Shown here piece after piece: positions 9,266 to 17,003 of a stretch of 64,000 nt of DNA (position 1 is its first letter; every line of letters begins with the position of its first letter). A program made the position numbers and the translations under genes. Source of the stretch: an uncultured Porphyromonadaceae bacterium (GTDB lineage Bacteria; Bacteroidota; Bacteroidia; Bacteroidales; Muribaculaceae). The notes beneath the pieces are model-generated. The model worked only from the letters and a program-made list of their open reading frames with translations, made no database searches and was not told the DNA's origin. The stretch is from the NCBI GenBank assembly GCA_900548975.1, contig URMS01000001.1, positions 124,001-188,000 of the forward strand, given 5' to 3'.

Positions 9266-9745
9266 TCAGAATTTGAGATCGTAGCGCACATATTTGCACT
9301 CCGATGCCGTCAGAGGCACGCGGCGGGTGACGGTGACAGGGCGCTTTGCGCCGGGCTCTTTCTCGCGGCTCTGCACCTCGAGATCGAAAGCTATGTCGCC
9401 GCCGTCGGCAGCGGTGGCGCCGGCAAGCACGCCGCGGAGCTTGCGGCCGTCGCGGGTAAGCACCTCCATGTCGTTGCCCACATTTTTGGTGTACTGGCGC
9501 AGCACTTTCAGCGGCGAAGTGAGGCCGGCCGAACCCACTTCGAGTTCATAGTCCTCGGCATCGCGGTCGAACACGCCTTCGATCAGGCGGGTGATGCGGG
9601 CACAGGTATCGATATCGACATTGCTGTCGGAGTCGATTTCCACGTTGATTTCATTGGCCGGGCTCACGGCGACTTCGACAATATACATGTCGGTACCCTC
9701 GAGGGCCTCGGCGACTGTCTTTACGAGTAGTTCCTTATCAATCAT
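9266..9745 (-). CDS. rimP: Ribosome maturation factor RimP
   Basis: 159 residues. RimP assists 30S subunit maturation. It has the expected two-domain form: an N-terminal alpha/beta domain with YIVEVAVSPANEINVEID, the conserved VGSAGLTSPLK motif, and a C-terminal SH3-like domain. It is the first gene of the rimP-nusA-infB-folK operon, behind a promoter and a leader hairpin. Confidence 0.95.
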   Translation of the reverse strand: MIDKELLVKTVAEALEGTDMYIVEVAVSPANEINVEIDSDSNVDIDTCARITRLIEGVFDRDAEDYELEVGSAGLTSPLKVLRQYTKNVGNDMEVLTRDGRKLRGVLAGATAADGGDIAFDLEVQSREKEPGAKRPVTVTRRVPLTASECKYVRYDLKF

Positions 9746-9771
9746 ATCAGTTTGACGGCATCCTCAAATAA

Positions 9772-9800
9772 AGAGGAGGAAGCTTGCGGCCTCCTCCTCT
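9772..9800 (-). promoter_or_regulatory. 5'-UTR hairpin of the rimP-nusA-infB operon
   Basis: The AGAGGAGGA/TCCTCCTCT stem with an 11-nt loop lies between the predicted start of transcription (about 9810) and the rimP ATG (9745). There is no T-run on the transcript side, so it looks like a stability or control hairpin rather than a terminator. Confidence 0.55.
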
Positions 9801-9814
9801 GCGAAGATGATATG

Positions 9815-9846
9815 CAAAATTAATAAAAAATGCCCACACAGCCAAA
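9815..9846 (-). promoter_or_regulatory. Promoter of the rimP-nusA-infB-folK operon
   Basis: On the minus strand the -7 box TAATTTTG is at 9822-9815 and the -33 TTTG at 9846-9843, with exactly 20 nt between. The predicted 5' UTR is about 65 nt and contains the GC-rich hairpin. Confidence 0.8.
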
Positions 9847-10015
9847 ATCGCCCCCTCCTCCCCCACTCCCCATCCCACAAATTTACACAATATTAAATTT
9901 CTTTAACCTTAAATAACATGCATACAAAGCGACTATACAGAAAGAAGGCGGTGCACCAGAACTATTACCTTAACTTTTTTCACTTCTTTCACCTTTTCAC
10001 CCATTAAAAAAACCG

Positions 10016-10023
10016 TATCTTTG
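10016..10023 (+). promoter_or_regulatory. -7 box directly upstream of the acyltransferase start
   Basis: TATCTTTG ends 6 nt before the ATG at 10030, so the transcript would have almost no leader. No convincing -33 TTTG is visible; the upstream stretch is a T/C-rich run. Confidence 0.55.
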
Positions 10024-10029
10024 CCCATT

Positions 10030-10644
10030 ATGGAATTCGAAACATACTCTGTGCCCGGAGGCGACATACGCATTCCGGTGCCCCGCAGCTACTCCGACTG
10101 CGCCGAACTGATAAAATCGGACTACTACCGGCACAACGGACGCCGCCATTCGCTGTTCCGCATATGGCTCGGGAGCCTGTCGCGCACCAGCATGGGGTTC
10201 TCCTTCTGGTTCCGCCTGTCGCAGTATAAAGGCTGGCTCTACCCCTTTACCAAAGCCATGCTGCACCGCTACAAGCGCTACGGACTCCTCATACCGGCCC
10301 GCACACGCATAGGCTACGGATTCTACATACAGCACTGCTGCGGCACCGTGATAGGCGGCTCGGTGGTGATAGGCAACAATGTGAACATAGGCCAGTTCAC
10401 CACCATAGGGTCGAACGTACCGGGCAAGGCAGCTGTCGTGGGCGACGGCGTGTACATCGGGCCGGGCACAAGCATCGTCGACGAAGTGCGCATAGGCTCG
10501 GGGGCCTGCATCGGCGCAGGCGCCGTAGTAACCCGCGACATCGCCCCCGACACCACCGTCGCCGGAGTGCCCGCACGCCCCATCGCCGCACCGCCCCACC
10601 CCGAATACATCCGCAACCCCTGGCCGCTTGGATTAGGAGATTAG
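10030..10644 (+). CDS. Serine O-acetyltransferase-like hexapeptide acyltransferase
   Basis: 204 residues. About residues 75-190 form a left-handed beta helix with hexapeptide repeats: IGYGFYIQHCCGTVIGGSV, then IGNNVNIGQFTTIGSN, and an end with TTVAGVPARPI. This matches the serine acetyltransferase (CysE/SAT) and colanic-acid acyltransferase group. The basic N-terminal half with YKRYGLLIPA is like short SAT-type proteins beside surface glycan genes. A TTG three codons upstream is in frame but is part of the -7 promoter box, so ATG was chosen. It stands alone, and whether serine or a sugar is acetylated is not clear. Confidence 0.75.
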   Translation: MEFETYSVPGGDIRIPVPRSYSDCAELIKSDYYRHNGRRHSLFRIWLGSLSRTSMGFSFWFRLSQYKGWLYPFTKAMLHRYKRYGLLIPARTRIGYGFYIQHCCGTVIGGSVVIGNNVNIGQFTTIGSNVPGKAAVVGDGVYIGPGTSIVDEVRIGSGACIGAGAVVTRDIAPDTTVAGVPARPIAAPPHPEYIRNPWPLGLGD

Positions 10645-10745
10645 GAGGGTAGGAGCTTAGGAATTTATGAGGTCAGGAGGTTAAGTGATTAGGAAATTAG
10701 GAAAGGAGGAGGTTAAGAAATTAAGGGGGGGGAGGAGGAGGTTTT
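10645..10745 (+). repeat. Purine-rich gene-end repeat (TTAGGAGATTAGG words)
   Basis: It begins in the last codons of the acyltransferase gene and repeats GATTAGGAG, GTTAGGAA and similar words for about 100 nt. The matching pyrimidine arm found at other loci is missing here; a GC-rich hairpin cluster follows instead. Confidence 0.75.
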
Positions 10746-10753
10746 TGAGGAAT

Positions 10754-10861
10754 AAGCGCGAAGCGCTTAAATAATCACACAGCCTGGGGTTTGGACGCCG
10801 AATGGCGGCCATACCCCAGGTCAATAGGTCCCACAACCGACATCCAACCGCGGCAGCGGTT
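10754..10861. repeat. Cluster of three GC-rich hairpins (REP-like)
   Basis: The hairpins are AAGCGC-GAA-GCGCTT (10754-10768), CCTGGGGT...ACCCCAGG with an inner GCC-GAAT-GGC (10783-10820) and AACCGC-GGCA-GCGGTT (10846-10861). The style resembles the REP clusters at 18, 36-38 and 51-52 kb, but the sequence differs. Confidence 0.6.
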
Positions 10862-10931
10862 GAATAATGCGGTTGCAATATTTTTCGCAAATAGCCTTGC
10901 TTTTAACTTTCGGACGCCCGATGCGGCGGCG

Positions 10932-11780
10932 TCAGAGGCGGGGGAAGCCGGAGTCGGTGGTGTAGGGTTTATATTCGATCCACTCGTCGATTTCTTCCTT
11001 GCGGGTGGGGCGCGGCACGGTATAGGTCTCGCCGCAGCCGTTGATGAGTATGCAGTCGGGTTCGAAGGATATCAGCGACCAGTAGATACCGCCGTCGGGA
11101 GTGAAGGTGCAGCGGTCGGGCTGGAATTTGCTGTTGTCGATCTCGAGATCGCCGGCTGCCACCGCGAGGTTGGCGGGGTCGATATGCATGGTGTATTCTC
11201 CGGTATTATTGTTTTTCATCATACGGATATTCTGGAAAAACAATGTGCCGTTATTGTTGTTTCGCGTGGCGGCCGCACGGATATACACCATCGAGGGATT
11301 GACAAGATAGACAAACATGTGCCGGTTGGTGTTGATTTCGCAATAATAGAAACCGTTTTCCGCACCGTACTTCGCGCCCGAGCGCCACTGCTGCAGACAC
11401 CGGCCCACATCGTGGCCCGACGTGCACTGAGGCATGGTGTAGGGCGGCACTATGTTTATGTCCTCGACTTTACGGAGTACACGGCCGTCGACTGTGAGAG
11501 TATTTTTGTCTCTGCTCATTACAAGCGGTGCCGGAAGGGAGTCGGTCGACACCTTGCCACCGGCGGCGAAGACAGTACGGTGGCGCAGGCCGGCTCCGGG
11601 AATCTCGAATACGGCCTGCATGGTGCTGTCGACGCGGAAATAGGCTACGCACACAGAATCGGTGACCACGACCTCGGTACTGTCGTTGGCCCAGACTCCA
11701 CGGAAGGCCGACAGAGATGTGCCCGCATTGGCCGCCATCCACACGGCAGCGCACACGAGAAAGGCAAAGTATCTTCTCAT
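10932..11780 (-). CDS. Secreted protein of unknown function
   Basis: 282 residues with a clear Sec signal peptide (MRRYFAFLVCAAVWMAANAG). There is no lipobox, so it is probably periplasmic or exported. The mature part starts AFRGVWANDSTEVVVTD, which looks like the first strand of a small beta barrel (lipocalin/calycin-like lipid- or ligand-binding fold). That is my inference from the pattern, not a recognised family. Four scattered cysteines and several Asn runs (NNNNGTLFF, KNNNTGEY) are visible. It is probably monocistronic: it is followed by hairpins, and bcp upstream ends 78 nt away in the same direction. Confidence 0.7.
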   Translation of the reverse strand: MRRYFAFLVCAAVWMAANAGTSLSAFRGVWANDSTEVVVTDSVCVAYFRVDSTMQAVFEIPGAGLRHRTVFAAGGKVSTDSLPAPLVMSRDKNTLTVDGRVLRKVEDINIVPPYTMPQCTSGHDVGRCLQQWRSGAKYGAENGFYYCEINTNRHMFVYLVNPSMVYIRAAATRNNNNGTLFFQNIRMMKNNNTGEYTMHIDPANLAVAAGDLEIDNSKFQPDRCTFTPDGGIYWSLISFEPDCILINGCGETYTVPRPTRKEEIDEWIEYKPYTTDSGFPRL

Positions 11781-11858
11781 AATCAGAGGGGATTGGTAGT
11801 TATTTCAATATAAAGACACCGTGGCCGCCCGGATGTTACACCATATGCGCACTTTTGG

Positions 11859-12314
11859 TTATCCGATGAGCTCGAGAAGCTGCCCGGCGGCGTTTTTGGT
11901 GTCTACTTTCTTTATCACATGGGTTATGACGTGGTCGGCATCGGTGACGAAAGTGGTGCGTACGGTGCCCATATACTCGCGGCCGCACATTTTCTTCTTC
12001 TGCCACACGCCGAAAGCCTGGTTGACGGTTGTCTCGGGGTCGCTCAGAAGCGTGAACGGCAGATCGTATTTGCCGGCGAAGCGCACGTGCGAGGCGGCCG
12101 AATCCTTGCTTATGCCTATCAGCGTATATCCGGCGGTCACAAGGTCGCTGTAGCCGTCGCGCAGCGAGCAGGCCTCGGCAGTGCAGCCGGGAGTGCTGTC
12201 CTTGGGATAGAAATAGATGATGAGCGGCTTGCCGGCGTAATCGGCGGCATTCACGGCACGGCCTTCGGCATCGTAGCCGAGGAATTCGGGTATTTTTTCG
12301 CCTGTTTCTTTCAT
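11859..12314 (-). CDS. bcp: Thioredoxin-dependent thiol peroxidase (Bcp/PrxQ)
   Basis: 151 residues, full length. It reduces H2O2 and organic peroxides using thioredoxin. The active site is YPKDSTPGCTAEACSLRD: the first Cys is the peroxidatic residue, and the Cys five residues later is the usual resolving one. VDTKNAAGQLLEL is the typical C-terminus. Its ATG overlaps the stop of the CorC/GldE-type gene by 4 nt, so it is the last gene of the coaX operon. Confidence 0.94.
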   Translation of the reverse strand: MKETGEKIPEFLGYDAEGRAVNAADYAGKPLIIYFYPKDSTPGCTAEACSLRDGYSDLVTAGYTLIGISKDSAASHVRFAGKYDLPFTLLSDPETTVNQAFGVWQKKKMCGREYMGTVRTTFVTDADHVITHVIKKVDTKNAAGQLLELIG

Positions 12315-13597
12315 TCGTCTTCGGTTATGGCCTCGCTCAGACGGATAAGGTCGATTCGCGCGGCCGATTTTTTAACAATTTCGAGCCTGAAAGCTCCTAT
12401 CATCACGGTATCGCCCTGCTCGGGGATGGTGCCGGTATTGTGGAGCACAAAGCCGGCTATGGTCTGGTAGCTGTCGTCCTCGGGGATATCGAGGTGGAAG
12501 CGCTCGTTGATTTCGGCTATCTCGCAGCGGCCGGAGAACTCGTAGATTCCCGGCTCGACCTCGCGCGCGGTGTACTTGGCGGTGTCGTGCTCGTCCTCGA
12601 TATTGCCGCATATCTCCTCCATTAGGTCCTCGAGGGTGAGCATGCCGGCCGTGCCGCCGAACTCGTCGACCACCACGGCTATCGAGCGTTTTTGCTGCAG
12701 CAGACGGCGCATCATGGTGTTGGCCAGCAGGTTTTCCGGAGCGAAGAGCACCGGCTTGATGTGATCCTTCCAGTTCTTGGCGGGGTCGAATAGCTCGCTC
12801 ACATGGATATAGCCCTCGATGCTGTCGATGTCGTCGCGGTACACAAGTATCTTGGAGCGGCCCGTGCGCGTGAACAGATCCGAAAGCTCCTCGCGGCTCA
12901 CGGTGTCGATATTCACGGCCACGATTTCGTTGCGGGGCGTCATGCAGTCGCGCACGTGGGTCGAGGAAAAGTCGAGCGCGTTGCGGAATATCTTCACTTC
13001 GTTCTCCACGGTCTGCTTCTTCTCCTCGAGGTCGTCGATACTTTCCTCGATGTAGTCGTTGAGATCGCCTATCGATATGAAATGCAGGCGCCGCGAGGAA
13101 TCGCGCACACCGGCCAGACGCATCAGAGCACGCGACAGCCACGCCGTGAACACCGACACCGGATAGAGCACGATATAGAATATCCACACCGGCAGGGCGA
13201 AGATCTTGAGCGAGTTGTTGGGATTGATGCCGAATATCGTCTTGGGTAGGAACTCGCCCGTAAGCAGTATTATGGCAGTGGATATAAGAGTCTGGCAGAT
13301 GAGTACAAAGAATTCGTTCGTAGATATTTTCTCGAGAAAAGGCTCTATGAACATCGCCGCCCCCATACCGTAGATCACAAGCATCACGTTGTTGCCCACC
13401 AGTATGGTGGATATGAAAAGCTCGGAGCGCGAGTAAAACAGGTTGATGATTTTGGATATGAGGCCGCCGCGCTTCACATCGAGCTCCACACGCACGCGGT
13501 CGGAGGTCACATATGCCATCTCGCAGCCCGAAAACAGAGCCGAAAACAGCAGAGATACCAGCGTTATTGCAATCCAGATTCCTTGGTCGGAGTCCAT
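12311..13597 (-). CDS. CNNM/CBS/CorC_HlyC membrane protein (GldE type)
   Basis: 428 residues. It has an N-terminal DUF21/CNNM domain with about four membrane segments and FSGCEMAYVTSDRVR, two CBS domains (about 205-330), and a C-terminal CorC_HlyC domain ending in IPEDDSYQTIAGFVLHN. Such proteins are linked to Mg/Co efflux; the Bacteroidetes form is often named gliding-motility protein GldE. No other gliding gene is near, so transport or envelope function is more likely. It starts 12 nt after lptC and overlaps bcp. Confidence 0.88.
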   Translation of the reverse strand: MDSDQGIWIAITLVSLLFSALFSGCEMAYVTSDRVRVELDVKRGGLISKIINLFYSRSELFISTILVGNNVMLVIYGMGAAMFIEPFLEKISTNEFFVLICQTLISTAIILLTGEFLPKTIFGINPNNSLKIFALPVWIFYIVLYPVSVFTAWLSRALMRLAGVRDSSRRLHFISIGDLNDYIEESIDDLEEKKQTVENEVKIFRNALDFSSTHVRDCMTPRNEIVAVNIDTVSREELSDLFTRTGRSKILVYRDDIDSIEGYIHVSELFDPAKNWKDHIKPVLFAPENLLANTMMRRLLQQKRSIAVVVDEFGGTAGMLTLEDLMEEICGNIEDEHDTAKYTAREVEPGIYEFSGRCEIAEINERFHLDIPEDDSYQTIAGFVLHNTGTIPEQGDTVMIGAFRLEIVKKSAARIDLIRLSEAITEDE

Positions 13598-13609
13598 CGG
13601 TTATATTGA

Positions 13610-14371
13610 TTAGTTAGGTTTGTTTTGTTTCTTTTGCGGCCTGTCCGCGTTGTCGCGGGAGAAAGGGACTACAGTCGGGTCGTTATCCTGCGGGCGGACA
13701 GCCGGTGCGGCATCGCCGCCCCGGCGGCTTCCGCGCGGCGCCGGCTCCGTGCGGCCGGCGCTGTCGGAGGCCACACTGTCGGTGCGCTCCCTGCGACCGG
13801 GCATGCTGCTGGCCGGGAGGATGGCCGTGGGAGTCTTGACGCTGTACCACAGCATATTCTGGTCCGACTCAAAACCGTAGCCTTCGATAATACGGTCGGA
13901 ACGCACGATATGGATGAAAGAGTCGGTGTAGATCTTGCGGCTCGTCTGCTCCCAGAAGAGCTGCTGGGTGAGAAAGCTGTCGCGCTCGGTATTCACCATC
14001 ACCACGTTGCCGTCGAGGCGCCACATGCGTTTGCGCGAGTAATATATGGCCGAGTCGCAGACAACATTCGACTCGGGGTTCATGTCGTGGTCGTACTGCT
14101 CGAGCTCTATCCCCTCGGGAAAGCGCCAGAACGGCTCGTCGGCATCCTCGAACATCTGCCACAGCGGCGTCACCACTTTGTAGCGCGTGTAGCCGCTGTC
14201 GCTGATGAGGGTGGTGACATCGGCCGTCGACATGGTGGGCGTAAGCTCGCCGCCAAGTGTATTGGGCACATAATGCTGCTTCTCGGGCGTACAGCCCGAA
14301 AAAAGCCAGGCGACGGCTCCGAGGAGGGCCGCCGCCGCCGGCAATGCGTGCATTCTGTGGCCGGTAGCCAT
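13610..14371 (-). CDS. lptC: LPS export protein LptC (lipoprotein-like)
   Basis: 253 residues from the ATG at 14371. LptC passes LPS from the LptBFG pump to LptA in the periplasm. A hydrophobic N-terminus ends at LFSGC, a likely lipobox, and beta strands of the LptC/OstA type follow (CDSAIYYSRKRMWRLDGNVV, then the SDRIIEGYGFES core). The last 60 residues are a Pro/Arg/Asp-rich disordered tail. An in-frame start exists 37 codons upstream, but it lies inside the preceding gene and would destroy the signal. Its start shares one base with the stop of the outer-membrane gene. Confidence 0.85.
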   Translation of the reverse strand: MATGHRMHALPAAAALLGAVAWLFSGCTPEKQHYVPNTLGGELTPTMSTADVTTLISDSGYTRYKVVTPLWQMFEDADEPFWRFPEGIELEQYDHDMNPESNVVCDSAIYYSRKRMWRLDGNVVMVNTERDSFLTQQLFWEQTSRKIYTDSFIHIVRSDRIIEGYGFESDQNMLWYSVKTPTAILPASSMPGRRERTDSVASDSAGRTEPAPRGSRRGGDAAPAVRPQDNDPTVVPFSRDNADRPQKKQNKPN

Positions 14372-15624
14372 CAGTCGATCTTGCTTTGACCGAACCACAT
14401 CTCGTTGAAGTTGATGCCGAGAGTGATATTGAAGTAGTTCTCCTTGATAAGGGGATTGGGGTGTGCCTGACGGCGCTTCCACTCGAAGCCGAGGCTGACG
14501 ATGGTCTTGAACACCGGCACCGGGAAGCCGAAACCGCAGGTGACGCCGTATTCGCGCAGACGGTTCGACTGCACCATCAGATAGTCGTTGTTGTAGTACA
14601 GGCCGGCGCGGTAGCGTATGCGCTTGAAGTAGCCGCCGCGGAGGTTGGGCGTAAACTGCATGCCCAGGGCATACTTGCTGCGGTCGGCGAAGGCGTTGGA
14701 GGCATTGTCGCCGCTGAATCCGCGGTATTTTGCCTTGCTCCAGGGCTGATATGTGTAGTCGAACTCAAGCAGAAGGCGGCGGTCGAAATTATAAGCCACA
14801 CCGGCGCCCCATGTCTCGGGCAGCGAGTAGTTGTCGCGGAGCTTGTACTCCTCGGTCACCTCGGGCTGCGAGGCGTCCTGGGTGTCGTAGTATATCATTC
14901 GGGCATGGCCCAGGAGAGTCTTCTCGGGGCTGTATGTGAGGCCGAACGACAGCACGTCGGAACCGCGGAGCGGAAGGTTGTACTGCGCGCCGAAATTCAG
15001 ATGGTAGTCGCGCACCTCGAGCTGCTTCTGGTAGAGGGTGCTGTAGCCGGCATCGGCCACGGCATAGGTATCGTTGAGGAGGGTGCCGAAGAGATACGAC
15101 ACATTGGCACCCACCGAGAAGCCTTTGAACGGCCGGCCGGCCACGCCGACATACAGCTCGTTGAGGCTGCCCGAGCCCTGGCGCGAGTCGATACCGTTTT
15201 CGATTTCGCTGCCGAAAGAGTAGCCCACCGACGAAAACGGCACCAGACCGATCGACATGCCCATGTAGCGTCCCAGCGGGAACTGCATGGTCACATAGTC
15301 GAGGCCGCCGCCGAAGTTATTGTCCTTGCGCACGGTACCGTCGACAGTCTCGGTCTGCCATAGGGCCTTCACATCGATACCCATGTCGAAAAGGAACGTA
15401 AGGGTATCGATAGCGGCGTAGGAGGCCGGGTTCATGGCGTTGATCTGTCGGCCGGAGTTCATGGCGTAGCCCACGCCGCCCATGGCGCGCTGTGCCGAGG
15501 TGGCATGGTCGCTGAGTATGCCGTAGCCGAAGCCCGAGTATGGTGTCATGGTGCCGTTCTGAGCGCTCGCCGCCGCTGCGGCCAGCACAAGAGCGAAAGC
15601 TGCTATGATTTTAGCTATTCTCAT
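14371..15624 (-). CDS. FadL/OmpP1-like outer-membrane barrel protein
   Basis: 417 residues with a signal peptide ending around AAAAASAQNG. After SGFGYGILSDHATSAQRAMG it has NAMNPASYAAIDTLTF, the asparagine-proline motif of FadL-like barrels, then alternating strands to a C-terminal aromatic-rich segment (NITLGINFNEMWF). It lies between coaX and lptC in an overlapping operon, which suggests envelope biogenesis. No ligand can be named. It overlaps the coaX end by 14 nt. Confidence 0.8.
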   Translation of the reverse strand: MRIAKIIAAFALVLAAAAASAQNGTMTPYSGFGYGILSDHATSAQRAMGGVGYAMNSGRQINAMNPASYAAIDTLTFLFDMGIDVKALWQTETVDGTVRKDNNFGGGLDYVTMQFPLGRYMGMSIGLVPFSSVGYSFGSEIENGIDSRQGSGSLNELYVGVAGRPFKGFSVGANVSYLFGTLLNDTYAVADAGYSTLYQKQLEVRDYHLNFGAQYNLPLRGSDVLSFGLTYSPEKTLLGHARMIYYDTQDASQPEVTEEYKLRDNYSLPETWGAGVAYNFDRRLLLEFDYTYQPWSKAKYRGFSGDNASNAFADRSKYALGMQFTPNLRGGYFKRIRYRAGLYYNNDYLMVQSNRLREYGVTCGFGFPVPVFKTIVSLGFEWKRRQAHPNPLIKENYFNITLGINFNEMWFGQSKID

Positions 15625-16363
15625 TGTAGTTTATGATACTGTTTAGACCGCGGAGCACAAGGTGCGGGTCGTGGATATGCTTGAAAGTAACAAGATTGTG
15701 TCGTACCAGATAGTCGGCGCCGCCGCCGGTGAGGACGATCGCGCAGCCGGCCGGCGCCTTGGCCCGGTAGAACTCGAGCTCGGCGAGCATGCCGTAGACG
15801 GCGCCATTGAGCAGGGCTGTGGCCGTGGAGTGGCCCCACAGGCTGTCGGGAACCAGGTCGGCCGACACTGCCGGAAGTGCCGACGTATGCTCGTGGAGAG
15901 AGCGCAGGCGCAGAGGCACGCCCGGTGCTATGTTGCCTCCGCGGTACACCATGCCGGCGCCGGTGGCCTCGAGGAGGTCGAAGGTGGCGGCGGTGCCAAG
16001 GTCGGCGACAAGGGCGCTGTGCGGCCCCGTGAGCTCTATGGCTCCCGCAAGCGCCGCTATGCGGTCGGCGCCAAGTGTGGCGGGCGTATCGTAGCTGTTG
16101 ACGAAAGGAAGAGCGATGGAGCTTTTCACATCGTAGACAGGGCACGACAAAGTCGAAAGGATATCGAGGTCGGCACTGCGGGCACCGCTCACCACACTGC
16201 TGTAGGCCACTGCAGAGAATGCCGTGGCGCCGAGCACGTCCAGAGCCTCGGCCATACATGCGTCAGCGGGCAGCGTCGCAACCTTCAGCAGGTGTCCGTC
16301 GCCGTCCCATATCGCGGCCTTGAGGGCTGTATTGCCGCGGTCTATAGTCAGCCTCGTTATCAT
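15611..16363 (-). CDS. coaX: Type III pantothenate kinase
   Basis: 250 residues. CoaX phosphorylates pantothenate, the first step of coenzyme A synthesis. Motifs are the N-terminal phosphate loop TIDRGNTALKAA, the pantothenate-site TLGADRIAAL and ADLGTAATFD, then GGNIAPGVPLRLRSLHEHT. It is the first gene of the operon. Its promoter -7 box ends 7 nt from the ATG, so the mRNA should be nearly leaderless. Confidence 0.95.
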   Translation of the reverse strand: MITRLTIDRGNTALKAAIWDGDGHLLKVATLPADACMAEALDVLGATAFSAVAYSSVVSGARSADLDILSTLSCPVYDVKSSIALPFVNSYDTPATLGADRIAALAGAIELTGPHSALVADLGTAATFDLLEATGAGMVYRGGNIAPGVPLRLRSLHEHTSALPAVSADLVPDSLWGHSTATALLNGAVYGMLAELEFYRAKAPAGCAIVLTGGGADYLVRHNLVTFKHIHDPHLVLRGLNSIINYNENS

Positions 16364-16370
16364 TTCGGGG

Positions 16371-16403
16371 CAAAATTAATATAAAATCGGCACTCCACCC
16401 AAA
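16371..16403 (-). promoter_or_regulatory. Promoter of the coaX operon
   Basis: On the minus strand the -7 box TAATTTTG is at 16378-16371 and the -33 TTTG at 16403-16400, 21 nt apart. Only 7 nt separate the -7 box from the ATG. Confidence 0.8.
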
Positions 16404-16435
16404 TGAGGCCGTCTTTTATAATAAATTAACCGTTA

Positions 16436-16592
16436 TTTAAGGAGGATAGGAAAAAGGAGGTTATGAGGTCAGGAAGACGTAAGAGAAAGAAGATATCTGT
16501 AAAGGAAAAAGACAAACAGAAGGTTTTAGCTCCTCATTTCCTGATTTCCTAACCTCCTAACCTCCTGATCTCCTAACCTCCTAATTTCCTAA
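16436..16592 (-). repeat. Gene-end purine/pyrimidine inverted repeat after sufE
   Basis: On the minus strand it reads TTAGGAAATTAGGAGG words first, then an unstructured middle, then CCTCCTTTTTCCTATCC words. The sufE stop and its last four codons (KLGN) lie inside the purine arm. It fills the 217-bp gap between sufE and coaX. Confidence 0.8.
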
Positions 16593-17003
16593 CTTGAACG
16601 CAAGGGCGTAGGCGCGCATCTGCTTCACCATGGCCACGAGGCCGTTGCTGCGGGTGGGCGACAGGTGCTCGGCCAGGCCTATGCGCTGTATGAAGCTGAG
16701 GTCATCGGCGAGGATTTCGTCGGGCGTATGGCCCGAAAGCACGTCGATGAGCATCGATATTATGCCCTTCACTATGATGGCGTCGGAATCGGCGCGATAC
16801 ACCACCTTGCCGTCGGGCGTTTTCTCGGCGTCGAGCCACACACGGCTCTGACAGCCTTCGATGAGGCGGTCGGGGGTCTTGAGCGAATCGGGGATCGGCT
16901 CCAGGGCATTGCCGAGGTCTATAATATAGGCATAGCGGTCCATCCAGTCATCGATATCGGCGAACTGGTCGACCAGTTCATCTTCTTTTTCCTTTATGGT
17001 CAT
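16581..17003 (-). CDS. sufE: Cysteine desulfuration protein SufE
   Basis: 140 residues, full length. SufE accepts sulfane sulfur from SufS for Fe-S cluster assembly. The sulfur-accepting cysteine is in LIEGCQSRVWLDA, and the C-terminal LSPTRSNGLVAMVKQMRAYA is typical. The start overlaps the M28 peptidase stop by 4 nt. The last residues (KLGN) and stop are encoded by the gene-end repeat, so the C-terminus has been rewritten by it. No other suf gene is present. Confidence 0.95.
   Translation of the reverse strand: MTIKEKEDELVDQFADIDDWMDRYAYIIDLGNALEPIPDSLKTPDRLIEGCQSRVWLDAEKTPDGKVVYRADSDAIIVKGIISMLIDVLSGHTPDEILADDLSFIQRIGLAEHLSPTRSNGLVAMVKQMRAYALAFKLGN

Noticed and set aside
8251..9276. 341-residue open frame opposite nusA
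   Set aside because: Antisense composition, no signal or motif, and complete overlap with nusA.
10021..10029. TTG as an upstream start for the acyltransferase
   Set aside because: The TTG is the last three bases of the -7 box TATCTTTG, so it probably would not be transcribed; ATG at 10030 is preferred.
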